DNA of 64,000 nt, from positions 5,332,001 to 5,396,000 of the forward strand of contig CP075496.1 of the NCBI GenBank assembly GCA_021613535.1, read 5' to 3'. The translations under genes were made by a program, and so were the position numbers. Shown here one piece after another: positions 51,901-64,000 of this stretch. Source of the stretch: Adineta vaga (taxonomy: Eukaryota > Rotifera). The first letter of the stretch is position 1; every line of letters begins with the position of its first letter. The notes beneath the pieces are model-generated. The model did not search any database. It was not told the origin of the DNA and saw only the letters and a program-made list of their open reading frames with translations.

Positions 51901-54900
51901 CTTGTTGATTGCTTTTAAATAAATTTTCTACTGATTTTCGTGGTGTTGATAATGTGCCAGACCATGATGATTTACCTTTAGTAGATGTAAAATTTGTCTC
52001 TTCGTTATTTGTTTTAGCAGCAACAGCAGCACTCATACGTTGTTCAAAACGTTGTAATGCACGTAAGGCAATAGGATCATCTTCAGGACGTCGAGTACGG
52101 TCTCCTGTAGTTGAAAACGATGATTCTAAAGTGGATGCATTTGCTAGATTACGACTTGTTTCTACAACTTGTGATAAAACTTTTTCATAACATGAGAGAA
52201 CAGGATCAAATTCTAAAGGATTCTCAGACATCATCGATGTACTTATTGTAGTTTTATTAATTGTTTGTTGTCGTTTTCTTGGTTCATCATCCGTAACAAT
52301 ATAATCAGTTGGTTCAATTAATTGATTATTTTGTGCTAAGAGAACTTCTTGTTCTTCTTCTTCATCTGGTATATCTTCAATTTCAATAGTTTTATAACGT
52401 TGGTCATTATCTTCAACATTGACACTTATCATTTTGTCTAAATCGTTTGATAAAATCTCTATTGAACAATCATTTTCAGGTCGTTGCTGATTACAAGCTT
52501 TTGCGGTTAATAATGATGTTGAGTGTTGTTCTTTTTCTTCTTGCGCGCCTAAGAGTGTTTGCGTCGGTTCGTCGTTTATTAATAACATTCCCGACGCGTG
52601 GTAATTGCGTTCAACGTTAGTGTTGTTCTTTTCTTTTACATCAACGCTATCGTCGTGATAATATGCTTCTTCTTCTTCTTTTTTCTCTTTTTCTTCTTCT
52701 TTTTTGATTTCTTTTATTAAAAACTCGTTTGTCTGTGTCTCGTTTGAATTTGTCATTGAAGAAGAAGAAGAAGAAGACGAGGAAAATGTTGAATTTAAAG
52801 CACACAAATCCGTTACGATTCCATTATTATCGTCTTTTGGTTCAATTTCAATATTTGTTTCTTTTTTCATATCTTCAATAGAAGATAAACTTAGTTCGTC
52901 TTTCATTTCGACAGTTATCGGATTGTTTGGTAATTCTGGATGACCTATGGAGGATTGTTGCATATCATCATCATTAGTTTTCTCCTCATGATGATTTATT
53001 AATGATGCTGTATCTAAATGAAATAATGATATCAATAGACAAGTAAAACGATAGATGAAAGTAGAAACTGAAGTTTTGATAGGATGTCATCAATGTGTTA
53101 GATAACTATCTATAAAATGAGCAACTATTTAATTGATGATATATCATATTGAAGACAAGTGAGTAAATGAAATCGATGTAATAGAAAGAATTTCGTTGAC
53201 CTCGTTTCTTATTTTTAATGAAATTTTAATTGAGAATAATAAAACGAAATCTCATCTTCTTCTTTTTTTCTACTACTAATTTACCATTCAACTGTGTATC
53301 ATCAATTGTGTCTGACTCTTGAACAGGAATTGTTGTTGTTGAAATTGATATTGTTTTAATCTCCTAAAAATTCAAAAGAATACAAAATATATATCCTACA
53401 GCATATAATTTATCGTTCAGATTCTTGCTAGAAAGAATACATTGAATAGTTCAATTTTGACAATAATAACGAAGACAATTACATTCTGTCTGTATTCTTA
53501 TACAAACAATCTCTTGCAAGCAATACGAAATATCTGGGTTAAACTACTGACATGATTTTGTTCGACTTCCCATCGATATACAATGAAAACTGATTTACTA
53601 TTTCTTTTCCTCCAAAAATAAATTCGTTTAAAACTTTTGATATGTCACGTGAAAGATATTGAATCTTTGATACGTTTGCTCAATTTAAGTTCATCATGCA
53701 AGCGACAATGATGTTATCCTAGAGGATTTTTTTATTCATTGAATGAAATTTGATGCAGTTGAGAAAGAAGAAGAAGAAGAAACTGAAGATAAGATCTTAT
53801 CAACACAACACGACACTCGAGGATAGTTGGAGGGTTAAATTATCTGATAATTACATATTGAACACAACGAAAGAAATTGAAAATCGAAACGATATTTTTG
53901 TTCAATGAATATGAATAATAGAGAATGCCATTAATGATAGAAACCTCATCAAAGCATATTGATATAGACATATGTAGGAATTTCTCGTGTTATGTTAATT
54001 GAACGAGTTGATTACGTAAAGTTTTCTTTTGTAGTAAAAAAGAAAGAGTAAATACCGAAAATATTTTCACACAACTCATCGAGTCTAGTCAATGAAAAAT
54101 AACAAAAAGAAATGAAAATGTTAAACTAACCTGGATTTCTGATGATATTGAAGGATTTAATATATTTGCTTTGTTAATATTATCTTCTGAAGGATTATTT
54201 ACTTCATTATTATTTAAATATTCTTTGGATTTGATCGTCGAACTATCTTTTCGTTTGATCGGTAATGGATTTAAGATAGTTGGCGATGGTAATGATGAAA
54301 ATTTTCGTCGTAAAACTGCAATAGGTGGAAATTCTACACCTAGAAATGCTTTATTTGCTGATTGATTTTGATTAGAATTGTCATTTTTTGTTGTGATAGT
54401 CCAACGTTCTTGTAATTTTTTATCACGTCGATATTTTGTTCCATTGATATTTATTGTCATCTGTTCTGCTGTCTCCATTGATGGCGATGACAATGACGAT
54501 GACATTACTTGTTCATTGCTACTAATTGTACTATGATCATTAGTTAATCCTTGACAAATGTCATTATTGCTTGTATTATCTTTTTCTTCTATAATGACAT
54601 TAGTATTATTTATTGAAGCATGTTCAATTGATGTTGATCCATCTATTTAAATAAAAGACGAATAATTAAATAGAATTGATTATTTGATGTTTTGATCACC
54701 TACGAGTATGTTTACCTGTCTTTTGAAATAATCTTAACATGATCAAATCACAAACGTTCTGTTTCTCTCGTTCTTTTCTTTCTTTCTCTCTCTCTTTCGT
54801 TCTTTTTCTTTTATATCCCTACTTTATTCGAAAAGAAAAACGCATATAAACTATTTCTTGCCTATTATGTTATTTGATCATAAGATTGCACAAATACAAC

Positions 54901-55180
54901 ATGAAAATTACTGAAAGAAAAAGAAATCAAGCAGCGATATTTTACCTTCATTGAATAATGAATTGTTATTATTATTATTATGATTGTTATTATTTATTTC
55001 ATCAAATTCTTGTACCATATTTTGTAAATCAACTAATGATGAGTTGGGAGAATAATAATTACTATGTGATGATTCAGAACCACAGGTCGATTTGATTTCT
55101 TCGAATGAAAAATAATTTTCATTTGTCAATAATAATTGATCATCGGACGTTGATGTTGGTAATAAACACTTGCAAAGAAC
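47250..55180 (-). CDS. Very large low-complexity scaffold protein with four DPIxxRALxRF motifs
   Basis: Unrecognised gene of about nine exons: about 55180-54945, 54644-54131, 53364-53283, 53013-51667, 50848-49734, about 49770-49463, 49406-48650, 48590-47815 and 47668-47250. The donor at 51667 (GAACGAG/GTGAGT) and acceptor at 50848 join in frame, supporting one gene. The roughly 1,900-residue product is rich in Ser, Thr, Asn, Gln and Pro, with poly-Gln, poly-Asn and poly-Ser runs. The only conserved-looking parts are four copies of D-[DQ]-P-I-x-x-R-A-L-x-R-[FL], the blocks GDSVFHRLSHTSTKSSLSK and CQRSRSVDGRARLKIAQNRI, and the C-terminal VFERLFRGHKKKV. No enzyme domain or membrane segment is visible. 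It is probably a cytoskeletal or signalling scaffold, but that is inference. The start is unresolved (no ATG in the first exon read), and one frame break lies near 49745. Confidence 0.6.
48910..48955. repeat. (ATT)n run encoding poly-Asn
   Basis: An almost pure ATT array on the plus strand reads as AAT codons in the scaffold gene and gives about 15 consecutive Asn. Pure-codon arrays of this kind are prone to slippage. Confidence 0.9.
51092..51111. repeat. (GA)10 dinucleotide run in an intron
   Basis: Uninterrupted AG/GA repeat within the 818-bp intron 50849-51666 of the large scaffold gene. Confidence 0.9.
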
Positions 55181-56446
55181 AAGACGAAAATAATATATAA
55201 CCTATCTGATATATGTACCGTGCGTGTCTCGAGTATAAACTATTGCTCTAGCATATCTGAGTAAAAGAAAGAGACAGAGGGAGAGAGAGAAAAGAAAAGT
55301 AACGCCTCTTGGTGGTAATTGTCTATGTGACGCAACTTTCTCGTGTTCGAGTAGGCGTGAATAACTATGCAGGACAAAAATCTTATACATTTTTTTATTA
55401 TTCTTACACTTTAGCTGTCATCGAACAAATGTATGAATTAAATTAATTGATCTCTAAAGGACAAATTTGTATCTGAAAAGATAAGATTACTCCTTAGACT
55501 TAAAGGTTCACGATGAAATAGACAATCCATTGATATTTGCCATTTTGAACTTTACTTTTTTCAAAGCAAATATAAAGGTGTTTTTTTTTGTTCGTACAAA
55601 TTACTTTTTTTTCTCTGACAGAAAAAAAAGAGGTTATTTCTCTTTATTCTTCAAATGAAGATTTATGATATATCATTAAAGAGATGATTATCTTGTCGAT
55701 GCATATTTGCATCGGTAATATGACTCGTCAAAGTGGTAGTATGGACAAATACGTGTAAATATTTACCTGTAGTTTTTTTTGGAGCTCAAAGATACCGTCC
55801 GAAAGAGATGTCCGAATGAAATCGATTTGAAAAAAGAAAGAAATGTCGTGAAAATGTCTTAGGCCTGAAGATAATAATCATTAGAAGAAACGTTAGTAGT
55901 GAAGAGAACAATGAGAGATGTGTAGTAATTAACGAGAAGAAAAATGATAATACATAAGGAAAAAGAATACAATCGAAAGATAATTACAATGAAGAGAATG
56001 AAATGAGAAATACACATACTTATAATGAGAAAGAGAAAGAAAAGTAATATTATCATCTCTGTTCAGAATAGTCCAAGATCGAACGATAATTATCTCGTAG
56101 TAGATATATTCAATGCTAAGAATACAATTATATATACATGATATTTTTAAAATAATCTGCTGATCATGAACTAAAAACTATAACGATTCAACATGTTCAA
56201 CATGTTCAACGTAACTTTTAAAGTGATCATTTTCTTTAAAGACGTTCTTTACATACAATTTCAAAGAAATCTATCGCAGACGTTTATAAAATTTCATTGC
56301 TGACAGGAGAAGGCCTCAGACTGTCACCTCTCTTTTTGAATAGAAATTGATGAAGTATATATATTTTATGTTTAAAAGTGATGGTCGAAAACGAAAGAGT
56401 GTATAAATCAAATATAGATCCTGAAGGAGACAATCTTCGAAAAAGA
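55181..56446. other. Upstream region of the scaffold gene
   Basis: About 1.3 kb. On the minus strand a strong donor (ACTACAG/GTAAAT) near 55766 follows a stretch without ATG, so this may be a 5' noncoding exon of the scaffold gene. No coding exon recognised. The start codon of the scaffold gene must lie somewhere here or in an exon I did not detect. Confidence 0.4.
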
Positions 56447-58260
56447 TCAATAATAGCTGTTGAACTTGAATCTCTTCATACTATTAATTTCGTTTTCAAA
56501 AAATCTTACTTTCGATTCAACAGGATTTGCCATTGAATATTCGGGTTTAAATGATTCTAAATCTACGACAAGCCAAGTATCTTGATCATTCATTGTTATC
56601 GATGAAGTTATTTCATCAATTGTTGATTTGTCTAATGCCAATTCATCTGCATCTGCCTTATACTCACGTACTAATGTTTGAGTCAATGTTAGTTCATTAC
56701 TATTTGTTAATGTCGATTCCGAATATGAATGATCAGGTGATGTGGATGATGGTATATTAAAACAACCATTACGTACTAATGTTTGACAAACATTAACAAA
56801 ATTTGTTTTGTTAATCATTGGTGTACAGATATCTGGATCATCTTTTGTAAATTTATTAAAAAGATAATAAAGATATTCAGTAAGATTTTGATCGATTTGT
56901 TTTATAGATGGAAATGAATTCGGTTTTTTCTTCTTCTTCTTCTTCTTTTCAATTGGTGTTGTTGTTTTATTGGATAAACATTCAACACGTAGAATAAGTA
57001 AATTAATTAATGTTAATATTTCATTATTATCATCATCATGATGAATAAGATTTGTTGAATTTTCATTTGTTAATTGTTGAAAATTATGTATTAACAATGG
57101 AGATGAAGAATCTAATGTCATTTCAATTAATTTTGATTCATGTTGTTGTTGTAAATAAGATGTTTCAGATAAGTTTTTGATATCTTCGGATGATTTATTC
57201 TATGGAAATATATATTTATATATACATACGAGAAAAAGAAAAGAAAGAATGAAATGAAATCTAATAATTCTGTAGGATTGCAAGTGTAGACTCAACTGAC
57301 ATATGATGAATGATTACGTAAAAAAAATAGAGAATAACCATAAAAGTGTGTTCCTTTTTAGAAGTCTAAATCATATAAGCACGATCAATTTGCATTGCAT
57401 CCGTTTGAAATCAAAATGGAAGAGATGAATTCTTTTTCTCAACAAGTTGAAATTGGAGGTAGTTTGAAAATGGAGAAAAGAACGAGAAATGATTATTGGC
57501 AATTATTCTTCAGTAAAGAAAAAGAAATGTAAAAGAATATATGAATAAATAAGATTTTTTCTTTCTTTCTTCTTTTCGATTCATATCGATATCTAATCAA
57601 CAAACTTCTTTATCAATGATTCCTTAACAGAAAATTCTATTGTATTTTACCTTTGTTTTAATTCGTTCGCAATCATTTGTTTGATCATGTGTTGTCGCTC
57701 TTAATTCACTTCGTAAGTATTGAAGAAATGAAGTAACGATTGAAGCTGTTAGATGTTTATTATTATTACACGAATCACTAGCATATCGTCGACGTTGTTT
57801 AAAGTTTTCTTCAATATTTATATTTGAAGAAGAAGACGACGGTGGTGATGACTGACGAGACGGTAGAGACGTCGATCGATTCAATGGTTGATATTTCGTA
57901 CGTTCAGTCTGGACACTGATTTGTTTGCTTGGGCAAATGTTGTTGTTGTTGATGTTGTTACTGCGATCACAATTGGTGTACTCAGGAGGTGGTCGAACAA
58001 CGGAAGGAAATTGATCAACTAAAAAGAAAGGTCTCTTTTTCTCATCTGTTCAATTATGTGCATATGTTTCATTCTTCTTAATAACAGAGAGAGAGAGAAA
58101 GAACAAAAAATCAAGAATTCGGATCTTATCAAAGATCAACGAAAGAAAAAAATGAATTTGATAAGTATGATAAGAATAAAATACTACGTTCATTCTCACC
58201 TTTTATTGTCTCTGTATCATGCCTATCCTCCTCATCATCTTCTTCGTCGATACGAATCAT
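56447..58260 (-). CDS. Uncharacterised acidic/Ser-rich protein
   Basis: Three exons: 58260 to about 58198 (MIRIDEEDDEEDRHDTETIK), 58019-57652 and about 57200-56447 (TGA). Exon 1 ends in phase 1 and joins G/TT to give VDQFPSVVRPPPEY; the next join is in phase 0 (IKTK/NKSSEDIKN). The protein, about 395 residues, has an acidic start, a Ser/Pro-rich part (LPSRQSSPPSSSSS), a possible helix (LTASIVTSFLQYLRSELRA), an 11-Lys run (pure AAG codons), and a C-terminal region with helices (SIKQIDQNLTEYLYYLFNKF) and DTWLVVDLESFKPEYSMANP. No family recognised. A good donor (GTAAGA) lies just after NPVESK at about 56515, so the last 17 residues could instead be intron and the true 3' end further left. Confidence 0.55.
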
Positions 58261-59464
58261 TATTATTGAAAAATCAATGTTTAACAATGTACAAACAGAA
58301 AAAAAGAACTTTTTTCTGTTTTTTCTCTCTTTCTCTCTGTGCTTTTATGTATGTTGTTTCTTCTCAGTATGAGCTCTGTCTTCTCAAATGAAAATGTTCT
58401 AAAACTTTTTTCTTTCTCTCTTTTTATGTTTCTACACTTATAAACTCATCAACGCCGAGGATAATACTTAGATGAATTTTTCTTCGCGATTTTAACGATG
58501 CCAGTTTTCTTTTTGTGTTATGAAATCAAATCAGAAGGGCAGAAGAGTGACAGTTTAAAAAAAACAAGTTTTTGGTCAAACAGACAACACACTTACACAA
58601 GACGAAAATGTTAAGTGTAAAACAAAATCGCAGCCTGACGCATATATGTGACACTACTTAGACAAGTAAGAAGGTAAAGAGAGAGAGAGAGAAAGAGTAA
58701 GCACATGCCGAAACGAAACAAACAAAATAAGTCTATCTATACGATCGCACTTTTCAATGATGTAGTATATGTGCGTATGTTTATACGTCCCACTTGAAAG
58801 ACCTCTCAACTTGAAAAAAGAGTCATGAAGTGAATATATACATATACATATAAAATACATCTCATTTCAAAGTTTTTTTTACAGTCTGAAAATGTCATCA
58901 TTCATACATGAGTAATGCCACTAACTGACTAGCAATTCATTTCTTCTGATCTCACACATATTTATTCGTTTACCTGTTCTATTCATGTTTGTCTGGTATC
59001 AATTCCAAATATCGAAATCGAAACCGATTGTAACGTTTGCTATGGATTAATAACTGATGAGCTTGTCACCATCATTATTCGATTATATCGTTAAAATATC
59101 TTCATATATTGAAGAGAACAATGGATATGAACAGCGTAGAGAGAAAAAAACCGAGAAGCAGCAGAGCGTTATTCGATCTAAGAGATAAGAGTAAAAAAAA
59201 TGCGTTACAAAGAGGGAAGAAAAAAAGAGGGAAGTGGATATTACGCGTGCACTTATTGAACAAAATATACCACATATACATATATATATATATATATATA
59301 CTATGATCGATATGTCAATAGAGCATAGCACATATACACATGCATTATGATGATGATGATGATGATGTCGAGAAAAAAATGCAGATGGAGCCCGTTTTCA
59401 TCGTTTATTTGCACAATAAACACATATACCTCAATTCATTCTGTTCATCATCACATTTTTTTTC

Positions 59465-59497
<33 letters not shown>

Positions 59498-61397
59498 GCT
59501 ATTGTTACAAAAATATAGATTATCGATGATGTCGTCTGTTTTCAGTTTAAACCATGGAGCACACATTGTCTGTCTCTGTTATCCATTCCTTAGTTCATCA
59601 ATAGGACATACATATCTGTATGGAATAAATTTCTACAAACAGAAAGATATTACTAATACATGTTAGTAAGATTTCTTCTTCAGATAATGGCCAGATGGTT
59701 TACTATTCTACCTAAATAAATAAATGATGTAAAAAGACATTAAGGTCATTCATTTCAGTTTCATCTGATTACATTCTAAACCATTTAAAACTGTGAATAT
59801 CAACGTTTCGTTTTAACGTATCATCCATCGCTTTTGTTTTATCTGATCAAAAGGCAATTATTCTTTGCCAACACCCACCCACCCACACATATATATATGT
59901 GATGTCAGTTCGGTTTTCTAGATAATATCTTTCGCCTGTTGATCATATTTGAAATGAAAAAAGAAATGGTTACAAAAAAAACTAAATTAGTAAAAGAAAA
60001 CGACAAGGTGTGAACAAATGTGTCATTAAGCCTTCGTTCTTGTTTAGGATACTGATTGAACACATAGGTCAAAGATAATATCACTCTTACGCATTTGATG
60101 TGTTCGAAATGAACACGAAAGTACACCCTTGAAACGAAAAAAAAAGCTCGAGAGCAAGGACAGATTTCATCAATGATAGAGCTATTGGTTTGAACTGATA
60201 AATTATCATCAATACAAAGAAAGAAAGACGAAATATGAGAATAATTGAAATGAATTCATTATTCAATGATTGAAGTTTTTTTTTATGATACAAACCGAAA
60301 TAAAATATTTTTCAATGTCATGAATGAAAAGAAAAACTTTGATATTTTACAACATAGATAATGATATCGAAATAGTATTAGATCAACTACTTTTTAAAAC
60401 AAAGGATGAAAGATGAGAAGATATTCGTAATTCTGTATCAAACTGTTTGAGCTAGTCATTCATTTCTCATCGTATATAATCTTTCTATATCAATTGTGCA
60501 TGCCTACATGTGTGTCTATGTCTGTCTAGTATGTATATTTGATCAATTGATTGTTGATCTTCTAGCATTGGTCTCTCTCTCTCTCTCCCTCTCTTTCTTG
60601 TGTTCGATAAAGAACTTCAAAGGTTATTTATTATTATAGATATAACACGTACATATGAAATTTAGATAGAAACTTCTACGCAAAATTCGATAGTTTTAAT
60701 GAGATGAAATAAGCTTGTAATAAACCAGAAGAAATCAAACGGATTCAATGTTTATCTCATCTCAGTATTTGAAATATTAATTTGAATATGTACTCAAGCA
60801 GAATTTTCCTTTATACTGCTGACTTCTTGTGTTGAATGTTATACTCATCGATCCTATTTTCACGTTACTTCAACACAGAAACCTTAATGCATAGTCTTTT
60901 TTTCGTATGCATTTCAAAAGGTGAATAGATCGAAAAAGCAAAACTTTCTTTACACAATCCCTTCAACGATTATGCATTGGCATTGGATTAGGAGAGAAAA
61001 TAGTTAACCCTGAATATATGTATATGTATGATACTTGTCCTTCTCTTCTTAGTTTAACTAGTAAGGCAAGTAGGGCAAACTCATTTACATATGTGTAAGA
61101 GAATTTCTAGCACAAAATTTGTATGATAAATAAGGCATTATGTTTGTTCAATTTTACTATACAAACTCAATATTCAGATATATATATATATATATATAAA
61201 TTATGCGTATACAGGTCGCCGTATAAATTTCAAATGCTTACTGTGCTGTTTCACGTGTTGCCTTTCGTCGCTATTCCTTCTTCGATGATTACCCATGCGT
61301 TATTTTAGTTTGTCCAGATTGTTTATTTCTTACCTTTGCATACGATTAAGAAATGAGAATTGAAAGACAATCAATGATGAAAACTTACATATTGAAA
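58261..61397. other. 3.1 kb gene-poor region with simple repeats
   Basis: No coding exon recognised. Simple repeats: (GA)n near 58680, TA run near 59275-59301, (ATG)n near 59347-59368, a CTT array at 59464-59494, a CCCA run near 59873-59885, a CT run near 60572-60596 and a TA run at 61179-61198. The small frames over them only translate the repeats. Confidence 0.5.
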
Positions 61398-61686
61398 TTA
61401 AAAACAATTTTGATTATATCGTTCATGAATAGGTAAATAAACAATCTGAATAAAATTTTGAGTAAATGAAGATGTTAAACCAACATGTGTGGCTTTTCGA
61501 TAACGTATAACCATAATCATACGATTCATAATTTGATTGAAAATATCAACTAAAACAAACGTATGAATTCAAAGAAAGAAAAATTCAAACATAAACTTAC
61601 TTAAGTCAGTTTTGATTGTGAGATTTGTTATTTTTTCAATGAAGAGACTCTTCAGAATGTTTAGTCGATTATCGCTTATTATTTCT
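61398..61686 (-). CDS. Possible 3' terminal exons of an unidentified gene
   Basis: Two short exons with good splice signals: 61686-61601 (EIISDNRLNILKSLFIEKIT...) and 61549-61398 (DIFNQIMNRMIMVIRYRKAT...HERYNQNCF, TAA at 61398-61400), joined across GTAAGT..TTTTAG in phase 1. Composition is protein-like, but no family is recognised and no upstream exon was convincing (61687-62188 was searched). It could be a small gene, the tail of one, or chance. Confidence 0.3.
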
Positions 61687-62188
61687 CTATTGATAAAGAT
61701 TGTTATAGATCTATTCTCAGTACAATATTAACAATAAAATGGTATGAAATGCGATTATTTCTTCTTCGTTTTTTTTGTGTATAATAAATTCGATAAAAAA
61801 AGAAATGAAAATTTCTCTCTTTTTTTTCTCCTTCTTTTTCTTTTAGAACTGTCTACACCTTTCTTCTATCGATATGACATAAATCAAGCAGAAGAAATCC
61901 GAATTGATTAGAATTTCAATCTTAAATTAGATTCATTTTGAACAATGAGGAAATCTTTCATGAAATATTATTTCTAAAATTTCAATTTCTCTTTCATTTC
62001 AAGTGTACTCCATCGTTAACAATAACATTTTCATGATTATAAATATGCAGAGATGTGTTTCTTCTATTCATCTATTGTATTCGAAAACTTACAATACGAT
62101 TGTTCAGCTTATATATTTCGTAAACAAATTAGTTGATCTTAAAGAAAAGAAAATCAATCGAATCATTAGAGTATATTTATTTTCTTTT

Positions 62189-64000
62189 TCAGTTTAAATC
62201 AAAATCATTGGCAGATGTTAATTGTGAATAAACAGAATTTAAATTACGACGTGGAGAACGATGAAATATCGTACCACGACGATTGTGTAACGCACTTAGA
62301 AAACCAAGAAGTAAGAAAGCAAATAGAATAGCTAAAATAAAAAATAATGGAGCATAATCTCGTCCAATTGATTTTAATGCAGATGAAGAATCGTTTTCAA
62401 ATTGATCATTGGATTGAATAATTGTTGTAGTTTCATCGTCCGAAAAACCGACTGTTGTTGTTAAAGATGATGCTGATGTTGGCTTTTTAACATCAGCAGT
62501 CGAAGGTTTAATAACATATTCTCTAAAAGGGCAAGCAGAAAAAGAAAACGTTGATGAATTTTTAATTTTAATCTTCACTAACCGTTTAGCTTTGATAATA
62601 CTTGATTTTGTTGAGGGTGATTTTTGACAGATAATAGTAGCCGTTCGATTACAAGGAACTTCATCACAACGAATGACTGGTACTGCATTGGATGTTAAAT
62701 CAATATATGCACAACCCATTTGTTGTTGTTTTATAAGATTTTTCTCAGTCGTAGTTAAACTATCTGATGACATTAAGGCTACATAACGTTCTTTAAATGT
62801 TTTTTCACATAAATCATAAATAGCATTCGAATCGGGAATAATCAATGGATTATCAACATCAACATTATTATATTGAATAACAGTTTGATTGATATTATGA
62901 TAATAAACTCCGACATGTGCGATACCTGTTGATGTATACATTCGTTGACGAATATATAATGATTTAATATATTGTAATGAAACTGATTTTTCAGGTACAA
63001 ATATTATAGCATTATCACGTTGACATTCAGCTTTTGCTTCATTCCAACCAACTTCGTGTGAAATAATTTTATAACAAAAATCATCAACAAGATGATATTG
63101 ATTCGTTTCATCATTACATGAATGATCAATTGTTATATTTGCTGATGTATCAGCAGGATTATCATCAGATATTGGTGGGACAAGAGTTATTTGAGGTTCT
63201 AAATGTTTATCGACACATACAGGCATGGCGGAATTTTTTTCACAAACAATTGATTCACTAATACATCTTTCATGACTTGTTCGACTTTGATTGGATTTTG
63301 GTATATACTGTATAGCAATACAATTTTTACTGATACTCTCATCCGTATTTTCGCATGGTCGAAGTAAACGATCTGATATAGTATTTGGATCAGGTGAATC
63401 ACTTGTTCTATCAATCCAATAATGTCGAGTATCATTGACAAATACAAATTTATAAGTTGTTAATATTTGTTTCATAAGACGTGTATGTAATAAAGATTCA
63501 GGTAGAATATCTTGAATTTCAACGATTTCATTGATTTTTGCAAGTGTAGCACCGACTGATTGACAATATGATAATGCTGAATCAAAAGATGGAGTTTTCG
63601 TTGAAAAATGACTATAAACACATTGTTGATCATTTTCTGCATTTTCAAAACCTAAATGAATCAAATGAAATTGATAAAATTTCAAAATAAAATAGTTAAA
63701 TAGTATTCTTTACCATGTCGACATTTTGGTAGTAGTACGTACATCGAATAGATTGTTGAATTAGATTGATGTCCACATGAATAGAAATAATTTCCTAGAC
63801 ATTGTTGACTACAATCTTGTCCAGTTAAAATAGTTACATCATTTTCTTCATCTTTCATTGGTTTATTTGTACATAAACATGTGTCATTATTGATTAGTGC
63901 ATATTTTTGTTTATATTTTGTACATAATGTTAAACAATATCGTGGATGATAAGCTTGAAGATCAGTAAAAGTAAATCGATAGATTGCCGATTGATTGAAT
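62189..64000 (-). CDS. Membrane protein with WSC and two C-type-lectin-like domains, 5' end outside window
   Basis: Exons: beyond 64000 to 63714, 63651-62583 and 62522-62189 (TGA). The 5' exon encodes a WSC-like domain (ARYCLTLC-type start; CLCTNKPM; DCSQQCLGNYFYSCGH; STIYSMYVLLPKC). Exon 2 encodes two C-type-lectin-like domains. The first has FDSALSYCQSVGATLAKI, HYWIDRTSD and CISESIVCEK; the second has YHLVDDFCYKIISHEVGWNEAKAECQRDNA and ATIICQK. A Ser/Thr-rich stalk follows, then one TM segment (YAPLFFILAILFAFLLLGFL) and a short basic cytoplasmic tail (HNRRGTIFHRSPRRNLNSVY). The 60-bp intron (62523-62582) removes an unlike segment that reads through in frame. No clear EPN or QPD calcium/sugar motif is visible, so sugar binding is doubtful. 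It is a type I surface receptor or adhesion protein by inference; the signal peptide lies outside the window. Confidence 0.75.

Noticed and set aside
55202-55390. Minus-strand frame starting MYKIFVLHSYSR as first exon of the scaffold gene
   Set aside because: It ends in a Phe/Leu/Ser-rich run, and I could not find a donor that joins it in phase to the exon at 55180.
59340-59666. Plus-strand frame with Asp and Ser/Phe runs
   Set aside because: It only translates an ATG-repeat and a CTT-repeat; no protein-like sequence remains outside them.

Overview
The window is nuclear DNA of an animal, most likely a bdelloid rotifer (Rotaria-like). It is strongly AT-rich. Genes are split by many small GT..AG introns, often 50-60 bp. 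Several gene models match conserved animal proteins end to end. One intronless gene (36310-37146) carries a module (SGSLGRDIVP...HDLPQVYAIYVYC) that I remember mainly from bdelloid TPR and ADP-ribosyltransferase proteins. The lineage call is inference; the gene models come from reading splice sites and frames by eye.

Layout. 1-2487 (+) is the CFAP52 axonemal WD40 gene, cut at the window edge. 2600-3414 (-) is a four-TM claudin/PMP22-like protein. 4021-6211 (-) is PCYT2, divergent from 6538-11026 (+), a TDRD12-type piRNA factor with a degenerate helicase. After a 5 kb gene-poor stretch come a four-EF-hand protein (16042-16800, +), a secreted Cys-rich repeat protein (18908-20091, -), and a PKA regulatory subunit (-) divergent from an LRR/death-domain protein (+, 22268-24766). 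25025-25458 (+) is CFAP276. 25570-26933 (-) is a coiled-coil/CUE protein, 27127-29079 (-) is DAW1, and 29412-31804 (-) is a fatty acyl-CoA reductase. Two tandem SRSF7-like genes occupy 32540-33712 and 34011-35259 (-). The bdelloid-type TPR gene follows at 36310-37146 (+), then TBL1/TBL1XR1 at 38017-41905 (-). After another 5 kb gene-poor stretch comes a very large low-complexity scaffold gene (47250 to about 55180, -), a second unrecognised gene (56447-58260, -), a possible gene tail (61398-61686, -), and a WSC plus C-type-lectin membrane protein that runs off the right edge (62189-64000, -).

Shared themes. Three genes (CFAP52, CFAP276, DAW1) serve motile cilia. PCYT2 and FAR belong to lipid metabolism (phosphatidylethanolamine and ether-lipid/wax alcohols). 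The two SR proteins act in splicing, and TBL1 acts in NCoR/SMRT corepressor complexes. TDRD12 belongs to germline transposon silencing.

The most interesting points are: a TDRD12 homologue whose ATPase motifs are eroded and whose reading frame is broken at about 8520 and perhaps 6690; a PKA regulatory subunit with no visible docking domain and a destroyed cAMP site A; a large scaffold protein with four copies of a D-x-P-I-x-x-R-A-L-x-R motif and an apparent frameshift; and a secreted Cys-rich duplication. No transposon, CRISPR, tRNA or rRNA gene was recognised.
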